Positions 17,027-25,795 are shown, counted from the first letter of the stretch. The stretch: DNA of 26,981 nucleotides from Chrysochromulina parva (GCA_002887195.1 PJAB01000429.1:1-26981), one strand, 5' to 3'. Notes: generated by a model from the sequence alone, not told the origin. Program-made: numbers and translations.

Positions 17027-19386
17027 TGGAGGTCGCGACCGAGTCCACGCCTCTCAAGTCTAACCATGCGAGCTACACGCTCGGATTGACGCGAGCTCAA
17101 TTGCGCCTCTTACGCGATCCGGATACCAAGGAGCCATGGGCCTTCATGGGACTGTGCGCGCCGTTGAAGGCGTTTGAGGTGCTGGGGCAGGGCGTGGCGA
17201 TGCACGTGCGCGTGCTCGCATACTGCCTCGGGCTGGGAGTGCTCTTGTTCTTTGTGAGCATCCCGCTGCGCTACACCGGCATGGACCAGGCTCGAGCGTC
17301 GGCCATGGTGAGCATGGGCGGCACGGCTGGCGCTTGGAGTGAGCTCACATGGTGGCACGCGGCGTCAGACATCTGCCTCGTCCTCATCCTACTCACCTTC
17401 TTCGAGGCCATGGCGCGCTACACGATGAACCCCGCCATCTTCGAGGGCACCCTCATTAGCAAGCGTCTGTCAACCCTCGAGGGGGGGATCCGAAAGCTGG
17501 AAAAGACGGCGGCGGCGAAGCTGGAAAAGACGGTGAGCAAGACGGTGAGTTCCAATCCGGACTTCCGTGACGAGATGGACAAGGTCGAGTCGGTTGGGGT
17601 AGTCCTCGAGGCGTCCTATCATGTCGAGGCGTGCTCCATCGTGGTCACGGGCTGGGGCCGCGGCGCGCGTATGCCCAAGGAGCTGCTGGACGCCATCGTC
17701 GCCGTGGCGGGCGAGCGGCCCGCGTACGCCGTGCAGCCAAGCCACTGCTGCGAGCTGATCGCCGCAAGGGACGAGCTCACGAGCTCTGAGCTGGCGCTCG
17801 GGGATGCGCTGCAGTGCGCGCGTGAGGAGGGCAGCGAGAGGGCGTTGGCGGAGCTCGAGGCGCACCAGCGCGATGTGGCCGGCGACAAACAGGCCCTGAA
17901 CCAAGTGCGCGAGAGCACACGAGACGAGCGACATCTCCTTGATTACGCGTTCCTCACTTTTACGAACAGCAAGGCGAAGACGGCGGTCCTCGATGCAGCG
18001 AGGCATGGCACGCTCTTCCCCGAGGGCGTGCCCCAGTCGCTCGGAGTGCAGCCAGGACCCAACCCACGCGACGTTATCTGGAGCTCGCTCGAGGCCACCG
18101 CGGCTGAGCGCCGGTACGCGTCGTACATGTTTTCGATCATCATGTTCGCGCTCGCCCTCGTCGTTTCGGCGTCGCTCGGGGCGTTCCTGACCATCGGCGC
18201 GCTGCTGCAGGCGAACACGCCGTTTGGCCTCACGCTGTCGAATATGTTTGAAGGCGACTTCAAGCGGCTCGGGTACTTTGGCCTCATGCTCCTCGGCATC
18301 ATGCTCGCGGTGCAGGCGATTGTGCAGCCCATCTTCTGCGTGTACAGCAATCGCGGCCTCTGTTGCCAGCCAGCTCTCCGGCTGCGCTGCTGCACGTACA
18401 CGGCGCTCTTTGCCAAGGCGGGGGGATTCTGGATGTGGGTCGAGTTCCTCATCATGCTCCTCATCTTCGTGTGGCACGTGCTTGCCACGATGAAGGACTC
18501 CCCCTTGTACAGTGTGGCCGTCGCGATGTGTGAGGCGCTCGGAGTGCCTAACAAGGAGCTGAACTTCTACTTCTTGTACAATGCGGAGGTGCAGGGCAAC
18601 CTGATCGTTGCCACATTTGTGACGTTTGTCATGATCTGGATCGTCGCGGGAGCTGGCCGCTACGTGATCGCACCCTTCCAGAAGACACAGGCTGGCATCG
18701 ACCATCACTGCCGCATGACTGACCCAGCCTTCCTTCCATTCTCTACCTCGGACGGGATGCGCGTGCTCGCTGCGGTGACGCTCTGGTGCGGAGTCTTCCC
18801 AACGAACACGTTCACGATGTGCATCTACTACCCGGTGGCGCTCTTCGTCGTGCGCACCAACCTGCTCGGCCGTTTCGAACCAGGCCCGCCCACCAAGCCT
18901 CTGCAATACCGCTTCGTCTTCGTCATCTACCTGCCCTTTCACCTGCTGCTCCACTTGCTACTGTGCTTCGGCCTGTATGCGGACGTGGAGGTGCCCCACC
19001 CTCAGAACCTCGGCAGCGGCCTCTGGCCTGGCTTCAACACGGGCGCGGGCTTCAGCAACCCCGCCAAGGTCTTCCACAGCCTCTTCTGCCTCTTGATGTT
19101 CCCCATCATCCTCGTGGCGTTGCCATGGATGCAGCGCGCGCGCGCGCTCCAAGAGGGCGTGCTCACCCCCTGGCAAATCTGCTCCCACTTTCTCACGGCG
19201 GACGGCCTCTCCGACGTCGACTTTGGCACCTCGGTGCGCACCGCCCGCGGCGTGCACCACCTCACTTCGCCCGCCTACTTTGGACGCGAGGCCATTGGGG
19301 ACGATCCCGTAGACTTCGAGCTGCCCTCGCCCGTGCCTGCGGACGCGCTGTACAACCCGAGCGCTGGGATAGACCTTCTCGAGTGA
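17026..19386 (+). CDS. OSCA/TMEM63 (CSC1)-like multi-pass membrane protein
   Basis: 786 residues from the chosen ATG; the frame is open back to 16888, but that part overlaps the carboxypeptidase. Likely membrane segments: about 63-80, 113-129, 366-394, 415-440, 466-486, 523-546, 577-608, 626-650 and 683-703. The large soluble loop between segments 2 and 3 (140-365) contains GVVLEASYHVEACSIVVTGW, a charged helical part, then AFLTFTNSKAKTAVLDA and NPRDVIWSSLEATAAERRY, which match the OSCA/TMEM63 pattern (A-F-V-T-F, then P-x-D-V-x-W-x-N-L, just before the pore domain). Family members are osmosensitive or mechanosensitive cation channels in plasma or organelle membranes. The pore helices are divergent, so channel function is inferred. 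An alternative is an unrelated algal membrane family sharing this topology. Confidence 0.75.
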   Translation: MEVATESTPLKSNHASYTLGLTRAQLRLLRDPDTKEPWAFMGLCAPLKAFEVLGQGVAMHVRVLAYCLGLGVLLFFVSIPLRYTGMDQARASAMVSMGGTAGAWSELTWWHAASDICLVLILLTFFEAMARYTMNPAIFEGTLISKRLSTLEGGIRKLEKTAAAKLEKTVSKTVSSNPDFRDEMDKVESVGVVLEASYHVEACSIVVTGWGRGARMPKELLDAIVAVAGERPAYAVQPSHCCELIAARDELTSSELALGDALQCAREEGSERALAELEAHQRDVAGDKQALNQVRESTRDERHLLDYAFLTFTNSKAKTAVLDAARHGTLFPEGVPQSLGVQPGPNPRDVIWSSLEATAAERRYASYMFSIIMFALALVVSASLGAFLTIGALLQANTPFGLTLSNMFEGDFKRLGYFGLMLLGIMLAVQAIVQPIFCVYSNRGLCCQPALRLRCCTYTALFAKAGGFWMWVEFLIMLLIFVWHVLATMKDSPLYSVAVAMCEALGVPNKELNFYFLYNAEVQGNLIVATFVTFVMIWIVAGAGRYVIAPFQKTQAGIDHHCRMTDPAFLPFSTSDGMRVLAAVTLWCGVFPTNTFTMCIYYPVALFVVRTNLLGRFEPGPPTKPLQYRFVFVIYLPFHLLLHLLLCFGLYADVEVPHPQNLGSGLWPGFNTGAGFSNPAKVFHSLFCLLMFPIILVALPWMQRARALQEGVLTPWQICSHFLTADGLSDVDFGTSVRTARGVHHLTSPAYFGREAIGDDPVDFELPSPVPADALYNPSAGIDLLE

Positions 19387-19857
19387 GCTCGACGTGGTCG
19401 TAAGCGGTGGCGCGGTACCGGTGAAGTGAACCGGAGCTCACCGGGTGCGTGTGGTGTGTGGTGTGCGACCGGACGCGGTCGGAGCATATCCTATTCCGCT
19501 CGCGCCTCGCCTCGCCGCGGGGTGCGAGGCCCTCGCACGATGCAAATTTATAACGCGCAAGCGCCGCGCTCGCACAAAGTCGCGCCTACACGTTACCGAA
19601 CACGTCGTAGAGCTACCTGCTACGAACCGGCCGCGTTTCGCCGAGGTCTGACTAAAGGTCTGACTCGGCCACTCGGCGTCACGGGCCACGGCCGATCATC
19701 GATCTCCCTTATCGCCCCTAAGACCGCGCGAGTTCTTCGAGCGAATCCGTAGCGTCCCCGGTCAACACGCGCCATTCTCATAGCCGTACAGGCGCTCGAG
19801 TAAATCGATGGACGCTCGCGCCGTAGGCGCACACGCGCGGCGCGCGCGCGTTGGCCC
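19387..19857. other. Convergent intergenic spacer
   Basis: 471 bp between the 3' ends of the membrane-protein gene and the WD40 gene. It must carry both 3' UTRs. The plus-strand frames across it give Arg/Thr/Ser-rich, non-protein-like translations. No RNA gene, terminator hairpin or repeat stands out, apart from an alternating CG run near 19837-19850. Confidence 0.5.
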
Positions 19858-21762
19858 TCACTTTGTCCTATTGAACATGCGGTTGTTGTTTGTGCGCACG
19901 AGGCGCTTCTTCTTGTCCTTCTTGTCCTTCTGGCGCTTCTCCTCCTCTGCCTCCTCGGGCTCGCCGCTGTAGCGCCACGCGTCGCTGGACTCCGCACCGC
20001 CGCCCACGACGATCGAACTCGCAGCTGCAGCGAAGCAGCAGCTTGCCGAGGCAGCGGGCGGTGCAAAGGTTGCGAGGGCGCGAACGGCCACCGCGCTGCG
20101 CGTCAGTGGCACGCGGCGCACGTCGAAGAGCTGTACGGGCCCACCAGAAGACGGTGCGAGAAGCAGATGGCCAGCGTACTCGTGGCCCTCGTCGACGTGC
20201 ACCCAGCTCGCGCCGCCAGCCACGCGGAGCGTTGCGGCGGGCCCATCGGCGGCCGGGCGGCGTACGTCCCAGATCGCGACCAAGTCACCGTCAAGGGCCG
20301 CCACCACCAGCTGCCACACTGGGCTGTAGCTGAGCTTGTGACTGAGCGCCGTGACGGGCGGCGGCTGGCTAACGCCCTCCGGTGGTTTGGTGGCGGCGGT
20401 GCTGCCGCCGCCGCCACCGCCGCCACCGCCGCCTCGCTCGGGCTTGCTGCTCGACGATGGCGTTACCGGCGGCGCCGGAGGAGGTGGCGGCGACGGCAGT
20501 CCGCCGTCTGCTTCCACGCCAGGACGCGTCGCCTCGAGCACGCGAATCGCGGCAAAAGAGTCGACGAGACCGTCGATAGCATCCGGCGTCGGGCATATCG
20601 CGTGCCAGGCGGCGGCGGCGATCGGCCACTCACCCCCTCGCGTCGTCCAGTGCTTGAGCGGCGCTTCGAGGTCGTAGAAGGCCACGGAGGAGCCCGCGGC
20701 GCCAAACACCTGCCCACCACGCGCTGCCGCCAAACTAATCGCGCCGTGGCCGAGCTCGGGCATCGGGAGCGTGACGCGTGAGACCGAGTCGGCGCGCGGC
20801 GGCGGCCACGGCTTCGTGTGCGCTAGCGACGCGGTCACGACGCCACCTGCATAGCTGGCGAGCACCAGCACAAAGGGGTCGGCGCTCTGCTCGAAGAAGA
20901 ACAGCAACGCCAGGTCGTGCACGGCGCCCGCCGCCGGCGGCAGAGGCGAGAGCCGCAGCGGCGCAAAGGTCGCATCGGTGCCGTAAAGGTGCACGGCGCC
21001 GCCCGCGTCGCCCACGGCCACAATGCCGTTCGCGGCCGCCAGCGCGGTCAGATCGAGCTTTTGCTGGTGGGCCGCGAGCCGCCGGCCGCTCCCAAGATCC
21101 CACAAGCGGACGACCTTGTCGCCGTGCGTGGATAAGCCATATGAGCCTCCGAAGAGGCACACGCCCGTCATGCCCGCAAGCGGGAGCGCCTTGGGCGGAT
21201 CGCTCGCCGCATTCCGCCAATCGCCCAGGCTCAGCTGGCTAAGCGTCATACGCTTGTGCTCGTCGTGGCCGTCCGCCGAATGGTCGTAAGCGTGCGCGGA
21301 GCCTGGCGTGCCAAAGATCTCTGCGTGCAGCCGCAGCTTCGCTTGGATCTCCTCGGGCGTCTCGACGACGTCGTCGAGGATCCGCGAGCCACCCTCTTCC
21401 TGCCGCCAGCGTCGCGACTTGGGCCCCTTTGGCTCCGGCTCCGGCTCCTCCTCCTCGCCGGCGTGACCATACAGCCGATCGAACGAGGCGGCCTTATCCG
21501 CCTTGGCCTGCCACTCGGCGACGAGTTGATCCTCCGTCTTGGCGCCGTCGGCGAGCTCGTCAGTGGCCTTGTCGCAGTCCGCCTCGCTCGCCAGGCCGCG
21601 GGCAATGAGGTCCACAAAGAGCGCCTCAAGCAGCTCGCCACGCTTTCGTCCCGCCGCCTCCGCCGCCGCCGCCTCCGCCACGACAGCCGCCTCGTGCGCG
21701 ATCGCGTCAGCCTCCGCCTCCCAGTCGTCGTCTGCCTTCTTGCCCTTCGCCTTCTTGCCCAT
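19858..21762 (-). CDS. WD40-repeat protein with lysine-rich ends
   Basis: 634 residues from the chosen ATG at 21762 (MGKKAKGKKADDDWEAEADAI); an in-frame ATG 20 codons upstream is less likely. The N-terminal third is charged and helical: an Ala/Glu-rich coil, then GEEEEPEPEPKGPKSRRWR. The rest carries WD-type blades, recognisable at VVRLWDLGSGRR, AVHLYGTDATF, VAFYDLEAPLKHW, LVAIWDVRRP and VQLFDVRRVP, so one seven-bladed propeller is likely. A Pro/Ser/Gly linker with ten glycines interrupts it between blades. The C-terminus is Lys/Arg-rich (KDKKDKKKRLVRTNNNRMFNRTK), suggesting RNA or nucleic-acid contact. I do not recognise an orthologue. Partners and function are unknown; WD40 propellers are usually scaffolds. 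Confidence 0.82.
   Translation of the reverse strand: MGKKAKGKKADDDWEAEADAIAHEAAVVAEAAAAEAAGRKRGELLEALFVDLIARGLASEADCDKATDELADGAKTEDQLVAEWQAKADKAASFDRLYGHAGEEEEPEPEPKGPKSRRWRQEEGGSRILDDVVETPEEIQAKLRLHAEIFGTPGSAHAYDHSADGHDEHKRMTLSQLSLGDWRNAASDPPKALPLAGMTGVCLFGGSYGLSTHGDKVVRLWDLGSGRRLAAHQQKLDLTALAAANGIVAVGDAGGAVHLYGTDATFAPLRLSPLPPAAGAVHDLALLFFFEQSADPFVLVLASYAGGVVTASLAHTKPWPPPRADSVSRVTLPMPELGHGAISLAAARGGQVFGAAGSSVAFYDLEAPLKHWTTRGGEWPIAAAAWHAICPTPDAIDGLVDSFAAIRVLEATRPGVEADGGLPSPPPPPAPPVTPSSSSKPERGGGGGGGGGGSTAATKPPEGVSQPPPVTALSHKLSYSPVWQLVVAALDGDLVAIWDVRRPAADGPAATLRVAGGASWVHVDEGHEYAGHLLLAPSSGGPVQLFDVRRVPLTRSAVAVRALATFAPPAASASCCFAAAASSIVVGGGAESSDAWRYSGEPEEAEEEKRQKDKKDKKKRLVRTNNNRMFNRTK
20401..20433. 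repeat. GCC/ACC tract encoding poly-Gly in WD40 gene
   Basis: A run of GCC and ACC triplets on the plus strand reads as a run of glycines on the coding strand, inside the Pro/Ser/Gly linker of the propeller. Confidence 0.85.
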
Positions 21763-21969
21763 TGGGGCGCGGAGTCGCACGCGCTGAGGGACTGTGAAAT
21801 TGACATGCCAAACACATGCCAAACACTGCGATCAAGATACAAGTCCCCGTAAACCGCGAAAGAACGTGTAGTTTCGCTTCCAAAAACAGGCGAGTTGAGG
21901 TGTTCGTGCGTGGTTCCTGGCGTGCGTGCCCTGGCTTCACGAGCACTAGCAGCTCAGGTTGCTCCCTCG
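21763..21969. promoter_or_regulatory. Short divergent promoter, WD40 / gp78
   Basis: About 207 bp separates the two start codons. It contains a perfect tandem duplication of acatgccaaac (21803-21813 and 21814-21824). No TATA box was seen. Confidence 0.5.
21803..21824. repeat. Perfect 11-nt tandem repeat
   Basis: acatgccaaac is present twice head to tail, followed by ac. It lies 41 bp upstream of the WD40 ATG and 146 bp from the gp78 ATG, so it is a candidate tandem factor-binding site. Confidence 0.6.
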
Positions 21970-24600
21970 ATGGCGGATGCACATGGGGTGCACCACCCAG
22001 TCGCGGCGCTCCACCGCACCTTCGGGCGCCGTGCCATGGGCATGGTTCGCAGCGCCAATGAACGGTCGCTGCGTGTACTGCACTACCTGCACCACCACTC
22101 GGTGCTTGTGCTGCGCAGCAGCAGCGTGTTCCGTGCCATCGAGGAGGGCGTGCGTGCTCGACCTGTCAGCCTAGTGCACGCCCTTGTCAGCCTGGCAGCG
22201 TGTTCGGGGTGTGCGCTCAGCCAGGGAGTGGCGGCGCCCTCGCTCGCAGCGACGCTCGTGTGCGTCTGCAGGACGCGTGCCGGCCAGGTTGCTGTCCTCA
22301 GCATCTTGCTCGCCATCGGTCTGCAAGTGCTGCGCGTCATGCAATACGCCGTCTTCGGCCGGCTTCGCGTCATCGAGTGGCAGGTGCGCGCACTTTCCTC
22401 GCAACACGCACGACGTGTGCGCTCCTGCCGCTTACTTGTCCGCGAGCTGCCTCGTTGTTCCCTCGTCCCGCGTGCGCGCAGCGCTTCTGGGAGCGGCTCG
22501 TCAACTTCCTCATGGGGCAACTCATCGTGCTCGGCGCGGTCGTCGAGCCGGACCTGGCGGAGATGGTGCTCTGGGGCAGCTTCACCGCGCTGGTGTGCCT
22601 GCTCGGCATGTACGCGGGCCTCGCTCGCGATCGCATCGAGTACATGGCTCACACTCCCACGCCGCCGTCGCGCGCTGCCTGGGTTCGCGTCGTGGGTCTC
22701 GAGGTATGCCTGATACTGATCGTGCTGGGCGCCGTCGTGGGCGGCGTCGCGCTCATGCACGAGGCGTCTGCCTCAATGCTCACGCTCTTCTTCTTCCCCG
22801 CGGCCTTGCTCGGAGCCGAGACGTCCCACGCGCTCGTGCTCGCCTTCCTTCAGCAGCGCGAGAGGCATGAGGGCTCGTCGGATCTCATGTACTACGCGTC
22901 CCTCCTGCCCGAGCTCAGCCTGCAGCTTTGCCGGCTCTTGCACCAACTGCACCTGTGGTACGCGCACGGCGTCTCCTTCTCGGTGATCGACGTTCTCCTC
23001 TTCGCCAACGCCAAGCTCGCCTTCGAGGGCCTCCACCGGCGCGTCGTCACCCACCGCAACTTTCTGCGCGCCGACGCCAACCTCCAAAAGCTCTTTCGAT
23101 CAGCGTCGCCCGAGGAGCTCGCGAATCTCGACGACTGCTGCGCCATCTGCCGCGAGCCCATGGCCGATGCAGCCAAGGTGCTCCCGTGCGGCCACTACTT
23201 CCACTGCACCTGCCTGCGCTCGTGGCTCGAGCAGTCGCACTCGTGCCCTGTCTGCCGTGCCTCTCTCACCGACGATCCCAACGGTCCGCCTTCGACCACC
23301 GGGCGCGCGCAGCACGGGCTCGGCGCGGGTGCGGGCGTCCGTACGGGCGTCGCGGGCGCCGTGCCCGCCGGCGCGACGGCCACGGCCGAGCGTGCTCCGC
23401 CCGGCATGGCGCCTCGGCCAGCGCGGCGCCGACGTCTGGGTCCAGTCGTTGAACAGAGCTCCCGCATCACTAACGACCGTCATCGAGCCGCGCCCTCATC
23501 CGCGGCGGCGCCATCGGCGCCAGCGGGGAGCAGCAGCGGCGCCGGCAGCAGCGGCGCCGGCAGCAGCGGCGCCGGCATCGACGCTGCCGGCGCTGCCGCC
23601 ATCGCTGCGGTGGAGCGCCTAATCGTCTCAAACGCCGCGGCGACGGCGGCAGAGCGACGCGCGGCACCCGCGCTCACGACGGTGCAGTCAGGGCTGTCCG
23701 GCGAGCTGACACTCGATCTGGGCATCGAGCAGTTAATGGCTGAGGTGCCAGGGGTGGCGCAGGCGGCCACGGCGGCGATGTCTAACGATCGCGTCGCTGG
23801 CGCTCTGGTGCTCGAGCTTGCGCACGCGCGGGCGGCGGCGACGGCGGCGGGTCGTAATGTCGCCGACGCGCTGGCCAATGTGATGGCGGCCACGGACGCG
23901 GCCTCGGCCGCTGCCTTCCCTGGAGTGCGCCCGATGCGTACGGCGACTGCCCGTGCGCTCGGCAGCGCCAGTGCATCCGCGAGTGTCAGTGCAGCCGCGG
24001 GCGCTGCCAGCGCGGCGGCGGGCGCGTTGAGCCAGAACGGGTGGGAGGCTCGCGGAGAGGAGGGGGAGGGCGAGGAGGACGAGGGCGAGGAGGAGGGCGA
24101 GGGCGAGGTCGAGGAGGACGACGGGTACGAAGCGGGCTCGATCCATGCCACTGATGACTGCCGTTCGTCACTGATTGCGACTGATTGCCTCCCTCATCAG
24201 GTTCGACGATGAGGAGGAGGACTATGGCGAGGAGGGCGAGGAGGGCCAGGAGGAGGTGCAATCGTACATCTTTTCGTCGGAGAATTGGCTCTGGCCCTCG
24301 TGGCTGCCTCGGCTGCATCTCGAGGTAGTCTCGCGCGGCTCCAACTGGGAGCTGGGCAGTGCCACCCGCGGCGGGGGTGGCAGAGGCGGAGGCGGCGGTG
24401 GAGGTGGCGGTGGCGGTGGCGGCGGCGGACGAGGAGGTGGCGTCGACGGGGCGGGGGTGCCGGCAACGACCACGGAGGAGCTCGCCCAGCTTCGGGAGCT
24501 CTTTCCACAGGCGACGGAGACGGAACTACGTCGGGTGCTTCTTGCGTCCGCGAACGTCGAGGACGCAATCGAGACCCTACTCGATGGATACGCCGAGTGA
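21970..24600 (+). CDS. AMFR: gp78/AMFR-type ER ubiquitin ligase (membrane domain, RING-H2, CUE), three exons
   Basis: Inferred join 21970-22383, 22482-24124, 24201-24600; 818 residues. The family ubiquitinates misfolded or regulated ER proteins for ER-associated degradation. Exon 1 carries the first membrane helices, ending VLRVMQYAVFGRLRVIEWQ, the counterpart of the conserved VFGPLR segment of gp78. Exon 2 continues RFWERLVNFLMGQ, then further helices, THRNFLRADANLQKLF and SPEELANLDDCCAIC. The RING-H2 (C-x2-C ... C-x-H-x2-H-x2-C ... C-P-x-C) spans 23139-23255. A long Ala/Ser-rich linker and an acidic Glu/Asp tract follow. Exon 3 continues the acidic tract, has a WLPRLHLEV motif like the segment before the gp78 CUE, a Gly-rich run, and a CUE domain in the last 45 residues (LRELFPQATETELRRVL, NVEDAIETLLDG). 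Each exon alone is a partial ORF in a different frame. Another in-frame ATG at 21895 is possible. Confidence 0.85.
22384..22481 (+). other. Intron 1 of gp78 gene, 98 nt, GT-AG, phase 0
   Basis: Donor cag/gtgcgcgcac, acceptor gtgcgcgcag/cgcttctgg. It joins the exon-1 frame exactly to the exon-2 frame between conserved gp78 segments (...IEWQ / RFWERL...). Both ends carry the same 9-mer gtgcgcgca, whose core tgcgcgca is self-complementary, so the ends could pair. Confidence 0.82.
23529..23573 (+). repeat. Three tandem 15-nt repeats in gp78 linker
   Basis: Units of ggcagcagcggcgcc, the first with one mismatch, encode the repeated Gly-Ser-Ser-Gly-Ala in the Ala/Ser-rich linker after the RING. It is a coding minisatellite, probably length-variable. 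Confidence 0.85.
24125..24200 (+). other. Intron 2 of gp78 gene, 76 nt, GT-AG, phase 2
   Basis: Donor gacgg/gtacgaagcg, acceptor ccctcatcag/gttcgacgat. Splicing joins gg + g as Gly and keeps the acidic tract continuous into the frame encoding the CUE domain. Unspliced, the frame stops at 24212 and loses the CUE. The duplicated ctgattgc lies near the acceptor. Confidence 0.82.
24370..24442 (+). repeat. GGN trinucleotide tract, poly-Gly in gp78 exon 3
   Basis: A run of GGC, GGT and GGA triplets gives a glycine-rich spacer between the WLPRLHLEV segment and the CUE domain. Confidence 0.85.
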
Positions 24601-25162
24601 GCACGCGGGGCGCGACAGAGTGAGCTCGACGGGGCGCGCGCAAGGGTCTAGTACATGAATGGTGCTAGTAGTATTGCATGCAAACAGGTGTGGGTGGGTG
24701 GGGGGCTATTGGCCTTGTGCTAACATGCACCCCAGCGTGCGCAGCGTCCAGCGAGGCCATCTCTGCCCCGGCCGCGCGCCCGCCCGCGCAAGAAGTGCGG
24801 ATGAAGAACGGCGGCCGCCGGCGCGCGGCAACCTAGCGGCAACCGCGAACCGGGCCCGCTGCCCCGCGCCGGCCCCGCCGCATGCGGCGCTCATTGGCCC
24901 CGCCCCACCGGCGGACACCCGGCTACGCTGGTCCGGCGTGCGGACTCTCGCAAAGAGAGCGACACTTCGGCCCGCGCTGCTCCGCGCGAGCGTGCTCGGG
25001 ACTTATCACGGCAGGCGGCTCACAAGTGTTCGGTTAATTTGTCAGCTCTCACGTTTCAGCCATTGGTTTCAGCTATCCGACCAACACGTGAGTGGAATTG
25101 AGAGCGGAGAGACCCAAAACACAAGAACACAACATAGTCTCGTGTGTGCCCAACCCGTTGAC
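24601..25162. other. Convergent intergenic spacer
   Basis: 562 bp between the 3' ends of the gp78 gene and the small membrane-protein gene. The centre (24760-24980) is very GC-rich and includes an attggccccgcccc stretch (CCAAT/GC-box-like, 24893-24906), unexpected between two 3' ends. No convincing protein or structural RNA was found. Confidence 0.5.
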
Positions 25163-25618
25163 TCACAGTCTCAACGCCTCGCGCACGCTCCCAAAGTACC
25201 ACCGCACGAGCGCCACCGTGGCACACAATGCCATGGCTGCCGTCCGCCGAAGTGATGCTGCCTTCGCCGCCGCCTTCAGTTGCTTCTTGGCCTTCTCCTG
25301 CTCGGCTTCGGGCAGACCGGCGATCGCGCTCTTGCTCGGCGGCCGCTTGCTCATACGACTCAAGCCAATAAGAGCCAACATGCTCGCGATCACGACGTCC
25401 CAGGAGTAGCTGACAAGCATGCGTATTGGGAGGGCCGCAGTCCAGATGGTCAAGTACACTGCCGTGCAATAGAGGCCCGCTCCGATGATGCCAAGGAGGA
25501 TTGTCGTCTCCTCCACACGGAGCTCGAGAAACCTGCCCTCACCGTAGGCCGCAGTGGCGACGCCGTTCGCACATGTGGAATAGAAGGTGCCCATCGCCGC
25601 TCGCACGAATGACCTCAA
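25163..25618 (-). CDS. Hypothetical small membrane protein
   Basis: 151 residues, or 143 if Met9 (MGTFYSTCANGVATAAYGEG) is the start. Predicted membrane segments lie at about 38-63, 66-87 and 122-141, separated by a charged Lys/Ala/Glu-rich loop (SKRPPSKSAIAGLPEAEQEKAKKQLK). The C-terminus is amphipathic (RWYFGSVREALRL). No family is recognised. It is head-to-head with the sulfotransferase-like gene, with about 177 bp between chosen starts. The intact frame, clean hydrophobic segments and plausible loop support a real gene. Confidence 0.65.
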   Translation of the reverse strand: MRSFVRAAMGTFYSTCANGVATAAYGEGRFLELRVEETTILLGIIGAGLYCTAVYLTIWTAALPIRMLVSYSWDVVIASMLALIGLSRMSKRPPSKSAIAGLPEAEQEKAKKQLKAAAKAASLRRTAAMALCATVALVRWYFGSVREALRL

Positions 25619-25733
25619 CTATGGAGATTAACATTACACACCTCCCCGTCAATCGTCTTGCGTAGCAGACCTGTGTGGATCGGGTCGTGAGGGAATCCTA
25701 GCGATTCTGCGACGGCTGTGTAGTCTTTTCTGT

Positions 25734-25770
25734 TTTTGGTTTGCCAAAACGGGATTCGACCCTATTTTGG
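25734..25770 (+). promoter_or_regulatory. Repeated ttttgg/ccaaaa hairpin near sulfotransferase start
   Basis: ttttgg (25734-25739), ccaaaa (25744-25749) and ttttgg (25765-25770). The middle arm can pair with either flank. Pairing with the right one also stacks ggg (51-53) on ccc (60-62) around the loop attcga. It lies 26-62 bp before the chosen ATG, so it may be a promoter palindrome or a 5'-leader hairpin with two alternative folds. Confidence 0.5.
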
Positions 25771-25795
25771 ACCGCGGAAAAAGCTGTCCAGGTCC

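Noticed and set aside
17470..18954. 494-codon open frame antisense to the membrane protein
   Set aside because: Arg/His/Glu-rich translation mirrors the coding strand and has no motif; a composition artefact.
22200..22481. N-terminal 94 codons of the frame containing the RING
   Set aside because: Before 22482 this frame gives Arg/Ala/Ser-rich noise, whereas the neighbouring frame carries the conserved gp78 helix; a splice junction explains the switch.
24706..24918. Possible small gene or promoter in the gp78 3' spacer (CCAAT/GC box)
   Set aside because: The frames have no recognisable protein; GC boxes arise easily in this base composition.
25744..25775. tRNA T-loop-like gattcgaccc
   Set aside because: Resembles a B box, but the five-base T stem does not pair and no acceptor or anticodon arm fits.
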